Shown here in pieces: positions 38,132 to 46,330 of a DNA stretch of 64,000 nt. The stretch comes from Streptomyces sp. Tue 6430 (GTDB lineage: Bacteria; Actinomycetota; Actinomycetes; Streptomycetales; Streptomycetaceae). Location: the NCBI GenBank assembly GCA_021568835.1, contig JAKGSH010000010.1:372001-436000 (forward strand), given 5' to 3'. The notes under the pieces are model-generated. The model did not search any database. It worked only from the letters and a program-made list of their open reading frames with translations, and was not told where the DNA came from. Both the position numbers and the translations under genes were made by a program. How positions within the stretch are numbered: position 1 is the stretch's first letter; each line of letters opens with the position of its first letter.

Positions 38132-38686
38132 GACCCCACTCTCCTCCTCGGGCCGGCCGGCGGCCCGGCGCGGTGAGTATGCCCGCGGGAGGCGGCGGTC
38201 GCACGGCCCGAGCGGAGGCGATCGGTCCGCACCGGTGACCGAATTGCTCCGGGCCCCTCACGCTCTCGACGCCGCGTTATCGCGTTCATGCCCAAAAGGG
38301 TCAGCCCTGCATCGAGGTCCCGTGCTCCTTCGGCGGCATCGACGGGGGTGCGCGAACGCCCGCGGCTCCGGGCGGCACCACGACCGGTCCGGCCGCGGGA
38401 ACGTACGAGCAGGGTTCCGAGGATCGAGGACCACGGGCCGCTCAGGACCAGGCGCCCCGCGACAAACACGGCGTACGCCGAGTACGTTGACGGCCGGTCG
38501 AGTTGCGGCGCCCCGGCGGCCTTCGTGGCGAAGACGGCGTACGAGAACCGGCAGGGTCCGGGCGGGGCCTTCTTCCGGGAGCCGAGCGGGGACACCGCGG
38601 GCGATGAGCTGATCGAGGCCGTCAGCCGGCCGGTCCCGGAGGGGTACTCGGGGCGGAGGGCCAGGAGCCTTCGCCCCGGAGGCGGT
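38132..38686. other. Long intergenic region between TetR and acyl-CoA dehydrogenase genes
   Basis: 555 bases without a supported gene. It holds several short copies of a GGCGTACG core (for example near 38470 and 38537). Open frames cross it, but their residue composition is typical of antisense GC-rich DNA. The acyl-CoA dehydrogenase promoter should lie near 38150-38250. I cannot exclude remnants of a lost gene. Confidence 0.4.
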
Positions 38687-39364
38687 TCAGGACTCGCGCC
38701 GGGCCGGCTTCGGGGCCGGGAAGGCGGCGTCGAGTTCCTCGACGGCGCGCAGAGCGCCGCCCAGCGTCTTCACGAGGAGGTCGCGCATGGTCTCGCGGGA
38801 GAGCTCGGGGCGGTGGATCCAGTCGAGGGTGGCGCCCTCCACGCTGCACACCCAGGACAGCAGGCTCATGCGGGGCAGCGCCGGGATGTCGCTGCGGCCG
38901 TAGGCGCCCTCGGCGATGGTGGCCACGATCGCCTCGCGCACCCCGTCGCGGATGGCGTGCACCTCGGCGTCGAAGCCGACGCCGCCGCTGACGATGGTGC
39001 GGTAGGCGGCCTGGTGGTGCTCGGCGAAGCGCAGGTAGCCGTCGATCGTGCGGTGGACCCGGTCCACCTGGGGCAGTTCCGCGCCGCTCGCCGCGAAGGA
39101 GACCAGGTCGGCGACGGAGTCCTGGATGATCGCCAGGTAGTAGCCGCGCTTGGACTGGAAGTAGTAGTAGATCAGCCCCTTGGCGACGTGCGCCTGCCGG
39201 GCGATGTCGTCCATGGAGAGCGCGTCGTAGGACGTGTCGGCGAACAACCTCCGCCCGATGGCGATGAGTTCGGCGCGACGCGCCAGTGAGCGTTCGGTGC
39301 CGCGCGGTCGGGGACGGGACGCGTCACGCTGCTGACTGATGTTCAATGTCGACCCTGGCTCCAC
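38687..39364 (-). CDS. TetR family transcriptional regulator
   Basis: A 225-residue TetR repressor. The DNA-binding part reads ARRAELIAIGRRLFADTSYD, ALSMDDIARQAHVAKGLIYY, YFQSKRGYYLAII, followed by a helical ligand domain with GGVGFDAEVHAIRDGVREAI. GTG at 39364 and TTG at 39346 (LNISQQRDASRP) are both possible starts. It resembles fatty-acid-type TetR regulators in sequence, and the neighbouring acyl-CoA dehydrogenase makes lipid metabolism a plausible target. Frame intact. Confidence 0.92.
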   Translation of the reverse strand: MEPGSTLNISQQRDASRPRPRGTERSLARRAELIAIGRRLFADTSYDALSMDDIARQAHVAKGLIYYYFQSKRGYYLAIIQDSVADLVSFAASGAELPQVDRVHRTIDGYLRFAEHHQAAYRTIVSGGVGFDAEVHAIRDGVREAIVATIAEGAYGRSDIPALPRMSLLSWVCSVEGATLDWIHRPELSRETMRDLLVKTLGGALRAVEELDAAFPAPKPARRES

Positions 39365-39454
39365 AACGCTCGGCGGGACGACGTCAGTATGTCAGGTCGA
39401 ATCGGGTCCGGGCGCGGCGGTCCCGGACCCGCGGGCAGCGCTCCCGCGCCGGCG

Positions 39455-39601
39455 TCAGACCAGGCCCAGCCGGGTCACGAGCATCGCCACCACGACGACC
39501 AGGACCCAACCCATGACGTGCTCGAAGATCTTCGGACCGTCGTCCCCGGGCCCGCCGGTACGGGTGCGGACGGCAGTGGCGGCGGCGGTGTGCGCGGTCA
39601 T
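39455..39601 (-). CDS. 48-residue single-helix membrane protein
   Basis: A small open frame reading MTAHTAAATAVRTRTGGPGD, then KIFEHVMGWVLVVVVAMLVT as one membrane helix and RLGLV at the end. The charged-hydrophobic layout is what one expects of a real small membrane protein rather than a chance frame. It lies between the TetR gene and the peptidase terminator on the same strand. Function unknown. Confidence 0.6.
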   Translation of the reverse strand: MTAHTAAATAVRTRTGGPGDDGPKIFEHVMGWVLVVVVAMLVTRLGLV

Positions 39602-39700
39602 GGTCTCTCACTGACGGTCGTGCGTGCGGTGGACGGCAATCTTCCCCCGGTCCGTCCACCTTGCCACCGTGCGGGGCTTTTGCGGCCGAGAGCTTGCTCA

Positions 39701-39755
39701 CACGGGGACGGCCCTCGTCGTGGCGGACACCGCCACGACGAGGGCCGTCCCCGTG
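39701..39755. terminator. 55-base hairpin with 26-bp perfect arms
   Basis: A perfect inverted repeat with 26-base arms (39701-39726 and 39730-39755) and a three-base loop. It begins 12 bases after the stop codon of the peptidase gene on its strand and should end its transcript. There is no T tract. Confidence 0.92.
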
Positions 39756-39766
39756 CGGAGCGGGGC

Positions 39767-41212
39767 TCAGCGCACTCCGACCGCCGCGAGCGCCCTGCGC
39801 TGGAGCGCGCTCGGACGCGCCGGGAAGTAGAGGTAGCAGACGCCTCCGGTGCCCGACGCGACCTTGCCGCTCGCGTTGTACCGCTTGGTCCGCAGCCAGA
39901 TGTTCTCGAACTCCCGCCGCCGGTAGACGCGCCGCACCGCCGGATCGCTCGGCGAGGCCGGGTCGTTGGCGATCACGTCGCCGTCCGCGGTGAAGCCGAT
40001 CACGGTCATCAGATGGCCGGAGGTGCCGTACCCCGCGCCCGTCAGCTCCTCCTTCAGGAAGGACTGCGACGTGATGGCCGGAATGCCGGCCGCGATCAGC
40101 GTCTCCAGGTCGGTGAGGGAGCCGAGCCGGGTCACCACGCCCTGGAGACCCTCGAACGTGGCGGCGTAGGCCGCGTTGAACGGCCAGTTGCCGCAGCCCT
40201 CGTACTGGTGGTCGAAGGTGTGGCGGGCCGCGTGGCACACCTGCGGGTCGGCGTACGCGGGGTCGACCCAGGCCAGTTGCTCCGGGGTGAGGCGGCCGCC
40301 CCAGTACTCGATGATCATCTGCGAGGAGGTGGGGCTGCACCAGGCCTCGCCGCCGTTGTCGTACTCGGGGTACTGGCCGGCGTGGATCTCCTGCGAGTAG
40401 CGCGGGACGACCAGTTCCCGCGCGAGACCCGGCACCGAGGCCGGGACGGTGAAGCGGTCCGGCACGTCGGAGCCCATCGCGCCCGCCCGCCACACGGTCG
40501 GGGTGAGCTTCGTGCCGGGCCTGCGGTGGAGGGTCAGGCGGAGCCGGTACGACGTGAGGCGCAGGCCCGCGGCCGCGTCGTCGACCGCGAGGGTGTCCGT
40601 CCACACGGTGCTCCTGCCGTCGGTCTGTCCGTCGACGGAGGTCCGCTTGATGTCCTGGTCCCCGGCGGCCCACCGGCCCATCACGTACCAGGGGGTGTCC
40701 GTGCCGTCGGAGTAGCCGGCCTTCAGTTCGACCTGGAGCCAGGTGCCGGCCGGTGCGGCGGCGTTCCAGGAGGCGATCGCCTCGGTGGCGGGGACGGCGA
40801 ACCGGTGGACGGGAGAGGTCCAGGTCGCGTACTCCCAGGCGGCGGTGGTGCCGGTGTGCGGGTCGGTGTAGTCGGTGGTCCCGGCCGGGGCCGCGAGGAC
40901 CAGCCCGGGCCGGACGCCGGCGACGGCGCGGGTGCCCGCCGCGGCGCCGGAGCGCCAGTCGGTGTACGTCGTCCAGGAGTGGTACTCGACGGGGCGGTCC
41001 GGGGCCGCGCCCGGCCCCGCTTCCGGTGCTGCGCCCGGGGCCGCGCCCGGGCCCGCGGGCCCGGCAGGGACGGCGGCCTCGGCCACCGCGGGGGTCACGC
41101 CGCCCGCCACGGCGGCGACGACCGCGGCGGCGAGGAGCGTCCTGCGGGACGGCTGGTCGATTCGGTCGGAGAGCTGTTCGGCCCTCCTGGACGGCTGTTC
41201 GGCTCTGCTCAT
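39767..41212 (-). CDS. Secreted C39-like peptidase (Peptidase_C39_2), Tat signal
   Basis: A 481-residue exported protein. The N-terminus has a twin-arginine signal (SRRTLLAAAVVAAVAGGVTP) after repeated QPSRR-like pieces. A beta-rich region (residues about 75-260) precedes the papain-like cysteine domain. Its catalytic Cys lies in NGGEAWCSPTSSQMIIEYWG, the His in YGTSGHLMTVIGF and the Asp/Asn in VIANDPASPSD. These domains often process peptides or cell-surface proteins, but the target is unknown. ATG at 41212. A heptanucleotide tandem array begins 40 bases upstream of it. Frame intact. Confidence 0.9.
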   Translation of the reverse strand: MSRAEQPSRRAEQLSDRIDQPSRRTLLAAAVVAAVAGGVTPAVAEAAVPAGPAGPGAAPGAAPEAGPGAAPDRPVEYHSWTTYTDWRSGAAAGTRAVAGVRPGLVLAAPAGTTDYTDPHTGTTAAWEYATWTSPVHRFAVPATEAIASWNAAAPAGTWLQVELKAGYSDGTDTPWYVMGRWAAGDQDIKRTSVDGQTDGRSTVWTDTLAVDDAAAGLRLTSYRLRLTLHRRPGTKLTPTVWRAGAMGSDVPDRFTVPASVPGLARELVVPRYSQEIHAGQYPEYDNGGEAWCSPTSSQMIIEYWGGRLTPEQLAWVDPAYADPQVCHAARHTFDHQYEGCGNWPFNAAYAATFEGLQGVVTRLGSLTDLETLIAAGIPAITSQSFLKEELTGAGYGTSGHLMTVIGFTADGDVIANDPASPSDPAVRRVYRRREFENIWLRTKRYNASGKVASGTGGVCYLYFPARPSALQRRALAAVGVR

Positions 41213-41251
41213 GAGCGAAAGACTCCCAGGGTGTCCGAGTCGGAGCGGATC

Positions 41252-41358
41252 CGGTGTGCGGTGTGCGGTGTGCGGTGTGCGGTGTGCGGTGTGCGGTGTG
41301 CGGTGTGCGGTGTGCGGTGTGCGGTGTGCGGTGTGCGGTGTGCGGTGTGCGGTGTGCG
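41252..41358. repeat. Heptanucleotide microsatellite, about 15 copies
   Basis: The 7-base unit CGGTGTG is repeated about 15.3 times without a mismatch. It sits in the shared upstream region of the secreted peptidase (start 41212) and the divergent kinase-like gene. Because seven is not a multiple of three, all frames read a Cys-rich CAVCGVR or His/Thr-rich pattern, which is not a protein. Such an array can change copy number by slippage and could alter the spacing of promoter elements. Confidence 0.98.
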
Positions 41359-41473
41359 CCAACTATGGCGGCAGGCGGGCGGGCCCGCCAGCACTTCCGC
41401 CCGCGCCGCGCCCGGCAATATTGGTCTGGTCCACTGGCGTGACCTGCGGGAGGGCGGACCCGCACCGCTAGAC

Positions 41474-42098
41474 TTGCCCAGCTCGGCCCCGCGACCTCCC
41501 TCACCTCCGCCTCCGCCAGGAACCGCCATCCGCCAGCTCGCCTCCCAGCTCCGCAGCCTGCCGCCGTCCTGCGGCCCGGTCCGCCTGATCGGCGTCGACG
41601 GGCACGCCGGCTCGGGCAAGTCCACGTTCGCGGAGCGGCTGGCCGAGGCGTCGGGCGGGGCGCCGGTGCTGCGCCTGGACGACCTCGCGACCCACGACGA
41701 ACTGTTCGCGTGGACCGGGCGGTTGCTGGCCCAGGTGATCGAGCCGCTCGGCCGCGGCGAGACGGCGCACTACGCCCCCTACGACTGGCGCGTCCGCGGG
41801 TTCGGCCCGCCCGCCCGCTCCCCCCGGCCCCCGTGGTCCTCGTCGAGGGGGTCGGCGCCGGCCGTCGCGCCCTGCGGCCGCACCTGGCCCACCTGCTGTG
41901 GATGGAGCTGCCGCGCGAGAAGGCCTGGGCCCGTGGGCGGGCCCGGACGGGGAGGACCAGCGGGAGTTCTGGGACGGATGGGTGGAGGCGGAGGCGCGAC
42001 ATTTCGCCGAGGATCCGTCGAGGCCGTACGCGCACGGTCTGGTACGGCAGTTGCCGGAGGGGTACGAGGTACTGCCGGGGCCCGTGGGAACGCGCTGA
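41474..42098 (+). CDS. P-loop nucleotide kinase-like protein (uridine kinase-like), frameshifted
   Basis: About 208 residues. The Walker A is in VRLIGVDGHAGSGKSTFAERL, followed by GGAPVLRLDDLATHDELFAW, TAHYAPYDWRVRGFG and, after a break, VVLVEGVGAGRRALRPHLAH and LWMELPREKAWARG, a uridine-kinase-like order of motifs. Breaks near 41822 and 41945 each need one base, after which the frame continues to QREFWDGWVEAEARHFAED. The TTG at 41474 is the only nearby start in frame; its ribosome site is weak, so the true start may be different. Substrate unknown. Confidence 0.75.
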
Positions 42099-42588
42099 GC
42101 ACACCATCCCGTCACGCAGGGTGAGGGGTCGCCCGCGATGTGGTGAAAACGTGAAGGGTCTTGCGTTCGAACTCCGCCAAGTGCTTCAACTCGGCTTGAC
42201 CGGCGGCCCGTACAGGACTTACGTTCTCAATGTGCGGCAGGAAAGCCGCCCACAGTCGCGAAGCCCCCGGTTGTTCCCCCGTGATCGGGGGCTTCGTCCT
42301 GCCCGCACGCCCCCTTCCGGCCCGTTTCGCCGACGCGCCGTGGCGCCGTTCGCTCACCCAGGGTCACCGTGCGACGGTGCGCCCCTTCTGCTCCCACCTC
42401 GCCGAACGGGCTGTGCGGCACCCTTCGGCGGGGTGCTCCCCCGCAGGTACGATGCCCTCGGTGCGACCTGCCGGCGACTGCCGCGCGCACCTGGCAACTC
42501 CGGTCCGCGGCACAGCGGTTCGACCATCGCAGCCGATGGGCTCCGGCCCGGTGGCATACCGACGGGGGCACGGTTCGTGGGGGACGTG
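42099..42588 (+). other. Upstream region of the EccA-like gene, with hairpin
   Basis: 490 bases between two plus-strand genes. Bases 42259-42269 and 42286-42296 form a perfect 11-bp inverted repeat (CGAAGCCCCCG / CGGGGGCTTCG) with a 16-base loop, which could end transcription of the kinase-like gene. The stretch at 42130-42240 is less GC-rich and may hold the promoter of the following gene. No convincing coding sequence was found. Confidence 0.5.
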
Positions 42589-44448
42589 ATGGACTTCGGC
42601 ACGCGGGGCCCCGAGGCCCCGGCCGACCTCGCCTGGCTACGAGGCGTGGACGCCTACACCATGGGCGCGTATCCGCAGGCGGAGGAGGAGTTCCGCGCCG
42701 CGGTGCGGATCGATCCCGGCATGGCCGACGGCTGGCTCGGCCTGCACGCGCTGCGCGTCGACACGACGACCGCGCTGCTCAGGATGTTCCGGCACCGCGA
42801 CCGCTTCGGCGAACAGCGCACCCGGCACCGCCGCACCCTCAATTCCTGGTACTGGCTGGGCTGGTGGGTGCAGCCCGTGCTGGAGAGCCCCCGCGACCTG
42901 CTCCTCGCGCACGCCTCGCACTGGCTGGACGGCCGGCACGTGCCCGAGCTGGACCGGGCGCTGGCGGGCCTCCCGCCCGTCGACGCCGACCACCACGTCC
43001 GCTTCCTGCACGCCTGCCGCGCCTACCTGGTCAAGGACTGGGAGCAGCTCGTCCGGCACACCGACCCGCTCCTCGACGACCCCCTCCTCGGTATCGAGGC
43101 CGGCCTCTTCGGCGGCATGGCCCGGGTCCGGCTGGAGATGTACGGACAGGCCGAGCCGCTGCTGTCGACGGCGCTCATGCGCTGCCGCAGCGAACAGCCG
43201 CAGCGCAAGGAGTTGCGGTACTGGCTGGCCCGCGCGCACGAGGGCACCGGCCGTTCCGCCGCCGCGCTCCCCCTGTACCGGGCCGTGCACCGGGTCGACC
43301 CCGCCTTCATGGACACCTCGGCCCGGCTCGCCGCGATCGCCGAGGGCGACGGCTACGACGACACGGGCGACCTGGCCTCCATCACCCTGGCCGGAGTCGG
43401 TCAGGACGTCGGGGACGGGGCGGACGTCCTGGACCCGCTGTTCGGCACCGAGGGCCGGGACCTGAGGCTCGGCGACCCCTCCGACCTGCCGCCCGTCGGT
43501 CCCCTCCCGACGGTGGCCGACCCGGCCGTGCGCGAGAAGACCGTCGTGCCCTCGGTCCTGCCACCCGGTCCCACCGACCCGACGTTACTGGAGGAGGCGC
43601 TCACCGAGCTGGAGCGCATGGTGGGTCTGGAGCCGGTGAAACGGCAGGTCAAGGCCCTGTCGGCGCAGCTGAACATGGCCCGGCTGCGGGCCGGGCAGGG
43701 GCTCCCGGTCCAGCCGCCGAAGCGGCACTTCGTCTTCTCCGGCCCCTCCGGAACCGGCAAGACCACGGTGGCCCGCATCCTCGGCCGCGTCTTCTACGCC
43801 CTCGGGCTGCTCGGCGGCGACCACCTCGTGGAGGCCCAGCGGGCCGACCTCGTCGGCGAGTACCTGGGCCAGACCGCCGTGAAGGCCAACGAACTGATCG
43901 ACTCCGCGCTGGGCGGCGTCCTCTTCGTGGACGAGGCGTACTCCCTGTCCAACTCCGGCTACGGCAAGGGGGACGCGTACGGGGACGAGGCCCTGCAGGT
44001 GCTCCTGAAGCGGGCCGAGGACAACCGGGACCACCTGGTGGTGATCCTGGCCGGCTATCCCGAGGGCATGGACCGGCTGCTCGCGGCGAACCCCGGCCTG
44101 TCGTCCCGCTTCACGACCCGCGTCGACTTCCCGTCGTACCGGCCCCTCGAACTCACCTCGATCGGTGAGGTCCTCGCGGCGGACAACGGGGACGTGTGGG
44201 ACGAGGAGACGCTGGACGAGCTGCGGTCGATCGCCGGGCACGTGGTGGACCAGGGGTGGATCGACGAACTGGGCAACGGACGGTTCCTGCGGACCCTGTA
44301 CGAGAAGAGCTGTGCCTACCGGGACCTGCGGCTGTCGACGTACCCGGGGACCCTGACCCGCGACGACCTGTCGACCCTGCGGCTGCCGGACCTGATGCAG
44401 GCGTACGGCGAGGTGCTGTCGGGACGCGGGCCGCAGGACCCGGCCTAG
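42589..44448 (+). CDS. EccA-like AAA+ ATPase (CbxX/CfqX family) with N-terminal TPR-like domain
   Basis: A 619-residue protein. The N-terminal 330 residues are helical TPR-like repeats (DAYTMGAYPQAEEEFRAAVR, RVRLEMYGQAEPLLSTALM). A linker leads to an AAA+ domain of the CbxX/CfqX type, with Walker A GPSGTGKT at 385-392, Walker B GGVLFVDEAYSL near 442, sensor 1 VVILAGYPEGMDRLLAANPG and arginine finger FTTRVDF. This is the architecture of EccA, the cytosolic ATPase of type VII (ESX) secretion, yet no EsxA/B, EccB, EccC, EccD or MycP gene is near. ATG at 42589 is chosen because GGGGGA lies five bases upstream; GTG at 42577 is possible. Frame intact. Confidence 0.9.
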   Translation: MDFGTRGPEAPADLAWLRGVDAYTMGAYPQAEEEFRAAVRIDPGMADGWLGLHALRVDTTTALLRMFRHRDRFGEQRTRHRRTLNSWYWLGWWVQPVLESPRDLLLAHASHWLDGRHVPELDRALAGLPPVDADHHVRFLHACRAYLVKDWEQLVRHTDPLLDDPLLGIEAGLFGGMARVRLEMYGQAEPLLSTALMRCRSEQPQRKELRYWLARAHEGTGRSAAALPLYRAVHRVDPAFMDTSARLAAIAEGDGYDDTGDLASITLAGVGQDVGDGADVLDPLFGTEGRDLRLGDPSDLPPVGPLPTVADPAVREKTVVPSVLPPGPTDPTLLEEALTELERMVGLEPVKRQVKALSAQLNMARLRAGQGLPVQPPKRHFVFSGPSGTGKTTVARILGRVFYALGLLGGDHLVEAQRADLVGEYLGQTAVKANELIDSALGGVLFVDEAYSLSNSGYGKGDAYGDEALQVLLKRAEDNRDHLVVILAGYPEGMDRLLAANPGLSSRFTTRVDFPSYRPLELTSIGEVLAADNGDVWDEETLDELRSIAGHVVDQGWIDELGNGRFLRTLYEKSCAYRDLRLSTYPGTLTRDDLSTLRLPDLMQAYGEVLSGRGPQDPA

Positions 44449-44734
44449 ATCCTGCCGTCATCTTCCCGTCGTCCGCCCGGAGGACGGGCCCCGCGGCGTC
44501 GGGTGCGTGCTGCCGGGGTGCGCCGGGCCGAGGGCCGGATGCACCCCGGCCCTGATCCTCGTACGGGACGCACTCGGGTCGGGGCCCGGTGCGGCGAGCG
44601 GGCGCAGGGCGTCGCGGGGCGGGCGGGAAGGTGACGGCAGGGCCCAAGGCCTGGGGCGGCATCCGATGGTCCGTGCCCGAGGGTGGCGGCTGGACGCGAA
44701 CGCGCGAGGTGCGCCGGTGGCGGGGCGGTGCCGG

Positions 44735-45106
44735 TCAGTCTGTTGCCGGGCTCTGCCCTCGCGTGAACCCGTGGCTGCGTTCGACCTTCGCCACGTGCAG
44801 CGTGTAGCTCTGGTACCACTCCGCTCGCCCGCGCCTTTGCGCCGCACGGTGCTCGGCGTTGCCCCGCCACTTCGTGAGGGCGTCGCCGTCGCGGAAGTAC
44901 CCGACGGTGATGCCCAGCCCGCCGGGAGTCTGCGCGTGGTCCATCCCCAGGTATCCGGGGATCTCCTTCACCAGGTCTTCCATGCGTGCGTCGGTCTCGC
45001 TGTAGCCGCTCTGGTCCTGGGTTCGCACCGTGGTGAAGACAGCCACGTAGTAGGGGGGTTCGTAGGCCTCGACGGGCGCGACAGGCGCTTCCGGATGATC
45101 GCTCAT
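44735..45106 (-). CDS. Antibiotic biosynthesis monooxygenase (ABM) domain protein
   Basis: A 123-residue protein with a ferredoxin-like dimeric alpha-beta barrel. The body runs YYVAVFTTVRTQDQSGYSET, ARMEDLVKEIPGYLGMDHAQ, GLGITVGYFRDGDALTKWRG and AEWYQSYTLHVAKVERSHGF. Proteins with this fold include heme-degrading enzymes and polyketide monooxygenases, but many are of unknown role. It is a lone gene without biosynthetic neighbours, so a general stress or redox function is more likely. ATG at 45106. Frame intact. Confidence 0.88.
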   Translation of the reverse strand: MSDHPEAPVAPVEAYEPPYYVAVFTTVRTQDQSGYSETDARMEDLVKEIPGYLGMDHAQTPGGLGITVGYFRDGDALTKWRGNAEHRAAQRRGRAEWYQSYTLHVAKVERSHGFTRGQSPATD

Positions 45107-45283
45107 GGCGCCACCGTAGGACGGGAGGAGCCCGACGATCCAGCGTCTTTCCCCGACGGGGCGCACGCGGGATCGATCGGGCTCCCGGCCGGAGCCGTCC
45201 GGGCCCTCCTCCGGTTCCCGCGGGCGGGGCGGGCCCGTGCGACCGCCCGCCCCGGCAACCCGGCCGGCCGGTCCGGCCGGACC

Positions 45284-46330
45284 CTAGGTCGCCATCACCA
45301 CCTCGGGATAGCCCCGGTGGGCGGGGTCCGTCACCTCGCCCACCAGCAGCTCCAGGACGTCCTCCAGGGCGACCAGCCCGAGCACCCTGCCCGAGGCGTC
45401 CGCGACCTGCGCCAGGTGCGTCGCCGCCCGGCGCATCACCGTCAGCGCGTCGTCGAGCGGCAGTTCGGAGCGGAGCGTCGTCATCGGGCGCCACACCTGC
45501 TGGGGTACCGCCCGGTCGGACTCCTCGAGGTCGAGGACGTCCTTCACGTGGAGGTAGCCCATGAAGGCGCCGTTCTCCGCGGCGACGGGGAAGCGGGAGT
45601 AGCCGGTGCGGGCGGTGAGGGCGACGATCTGCCCGGGCGTGACCGACGGCGGGACCGTCACCAGCGACTCGCGCTTGAGCAGGACGTCGGTGACCGGGCG
45701 GGAGCCCAGCTCCAGTGCGTCCTCCAGCCGCTCCTGCTCCTCGGGATCGAGCAGGCCGGCCTGGCCGGAGTCCTCCACCAGCCGGTTGAGCTGCTCGCTC
45801 GTGAAGACGGCCTCGACCTCGTCCTTGGGCTCGACGCTGAAGAGGCGCAGGATGCCCTGGGCGCAGGCGCCGAGGGCGACGGTGATCGGCCGGCACAGGC
45901 GGGCGAAGGCGACCAGACCGGGGCTGAGCCACAGTGCGGCCTTCTCCGGGGCCGCCATGGCGAGGTTCTTCGGGACCATCTCGCCGACGACGAGGTGGAA
46001 GAAGACCACGGCCGCCAGGGCGATGACGTAACCGAGCGGGTGGATCATGCCGTGCGGCAGGTGGATGCCCTCGAAGACCGGCTCCAGCAGGTGTGCCACC
46101 GTCGGCTCGGCGACGGCGCCCAGGGTCAGCGAGCACATGGTGATGCCGAACTGGGCGGCGGCCATCATCTGCGGCAGGTGCTCCAGGCCGTGGAGGACCT
46201 GGCGGGCCCGCGTGGTGCCCAGCGGCTCGATCTGGCTGCGGCGGACGGAGACGAGGGCGAACTCGGCGCCGACGAAGAAGCCGTTCGCGAGCACGAGCAG
46301 GCCCGCGAAGACGAGTTGGAGCACGCTCAT
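45284..46330 (-). CDS. CNNM/CorC-type membrane protein with CBS domains (hemolysin family), second of pair
   Basis: A 348-residue protein. An N-terminal DUF21/CNNM membrane domain (VFAGLLVLANGFFVGAEFAL, MMAAAQFGITMCSLTLGAVA, VIALAAVVFFHLVVGEMVPK) is followed by two CBS domains (RPVTDVLLKRESLVTVP and HLAQVADASGRVLGLVALED). The C-terminal CorC-HlyC domain is absent, whereas the upstream paralogue has it. Family members are Mg2+ transporters or regulators, and the CBS pair binds ATP-Mg. The ATG overlaps the paralogue stop by four bases, so both are made together and may form a heterodimer. Confidence 0.93.
   Translation of the reverse strand: MSVLQLVFAGLLVLANGFFVGAEFALVSVRRSQIEPLGTTRARQVLHGLEHLPQMMAAAQFGITMCSLTLGAVAEPTVAHLLEPVFEGIHLPHGMIHPLGYVIALAAVVFFHLVVGEMVPKNLAMAAPEKAALWLSPGLVAFARLCRPITVALGACAQGILRLFSVEPKDEVEAVFTSEQLNRLVEDSGQAGLLDPEEQERLEDALELGSRPVTDVLLKRESLVTVPPSVTPGQIVALTARTGYSRFPVAAENGAFMGYLHVKDVLDLEESDRAVPQQVWRPMTTLRSELPLDDALTVMRRAATHLAQVADASGRVLGLVALEDVLELLVGEVTDPAHRGYPEVVMAT

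Noticed and set aside
41254..41442. Cys-rich open frames (CAVCGVR repeats) across the heptamer array
   Set aside because: All frames on both strands are open because of the repeat itself. A 7-bp microsatellite explains them.
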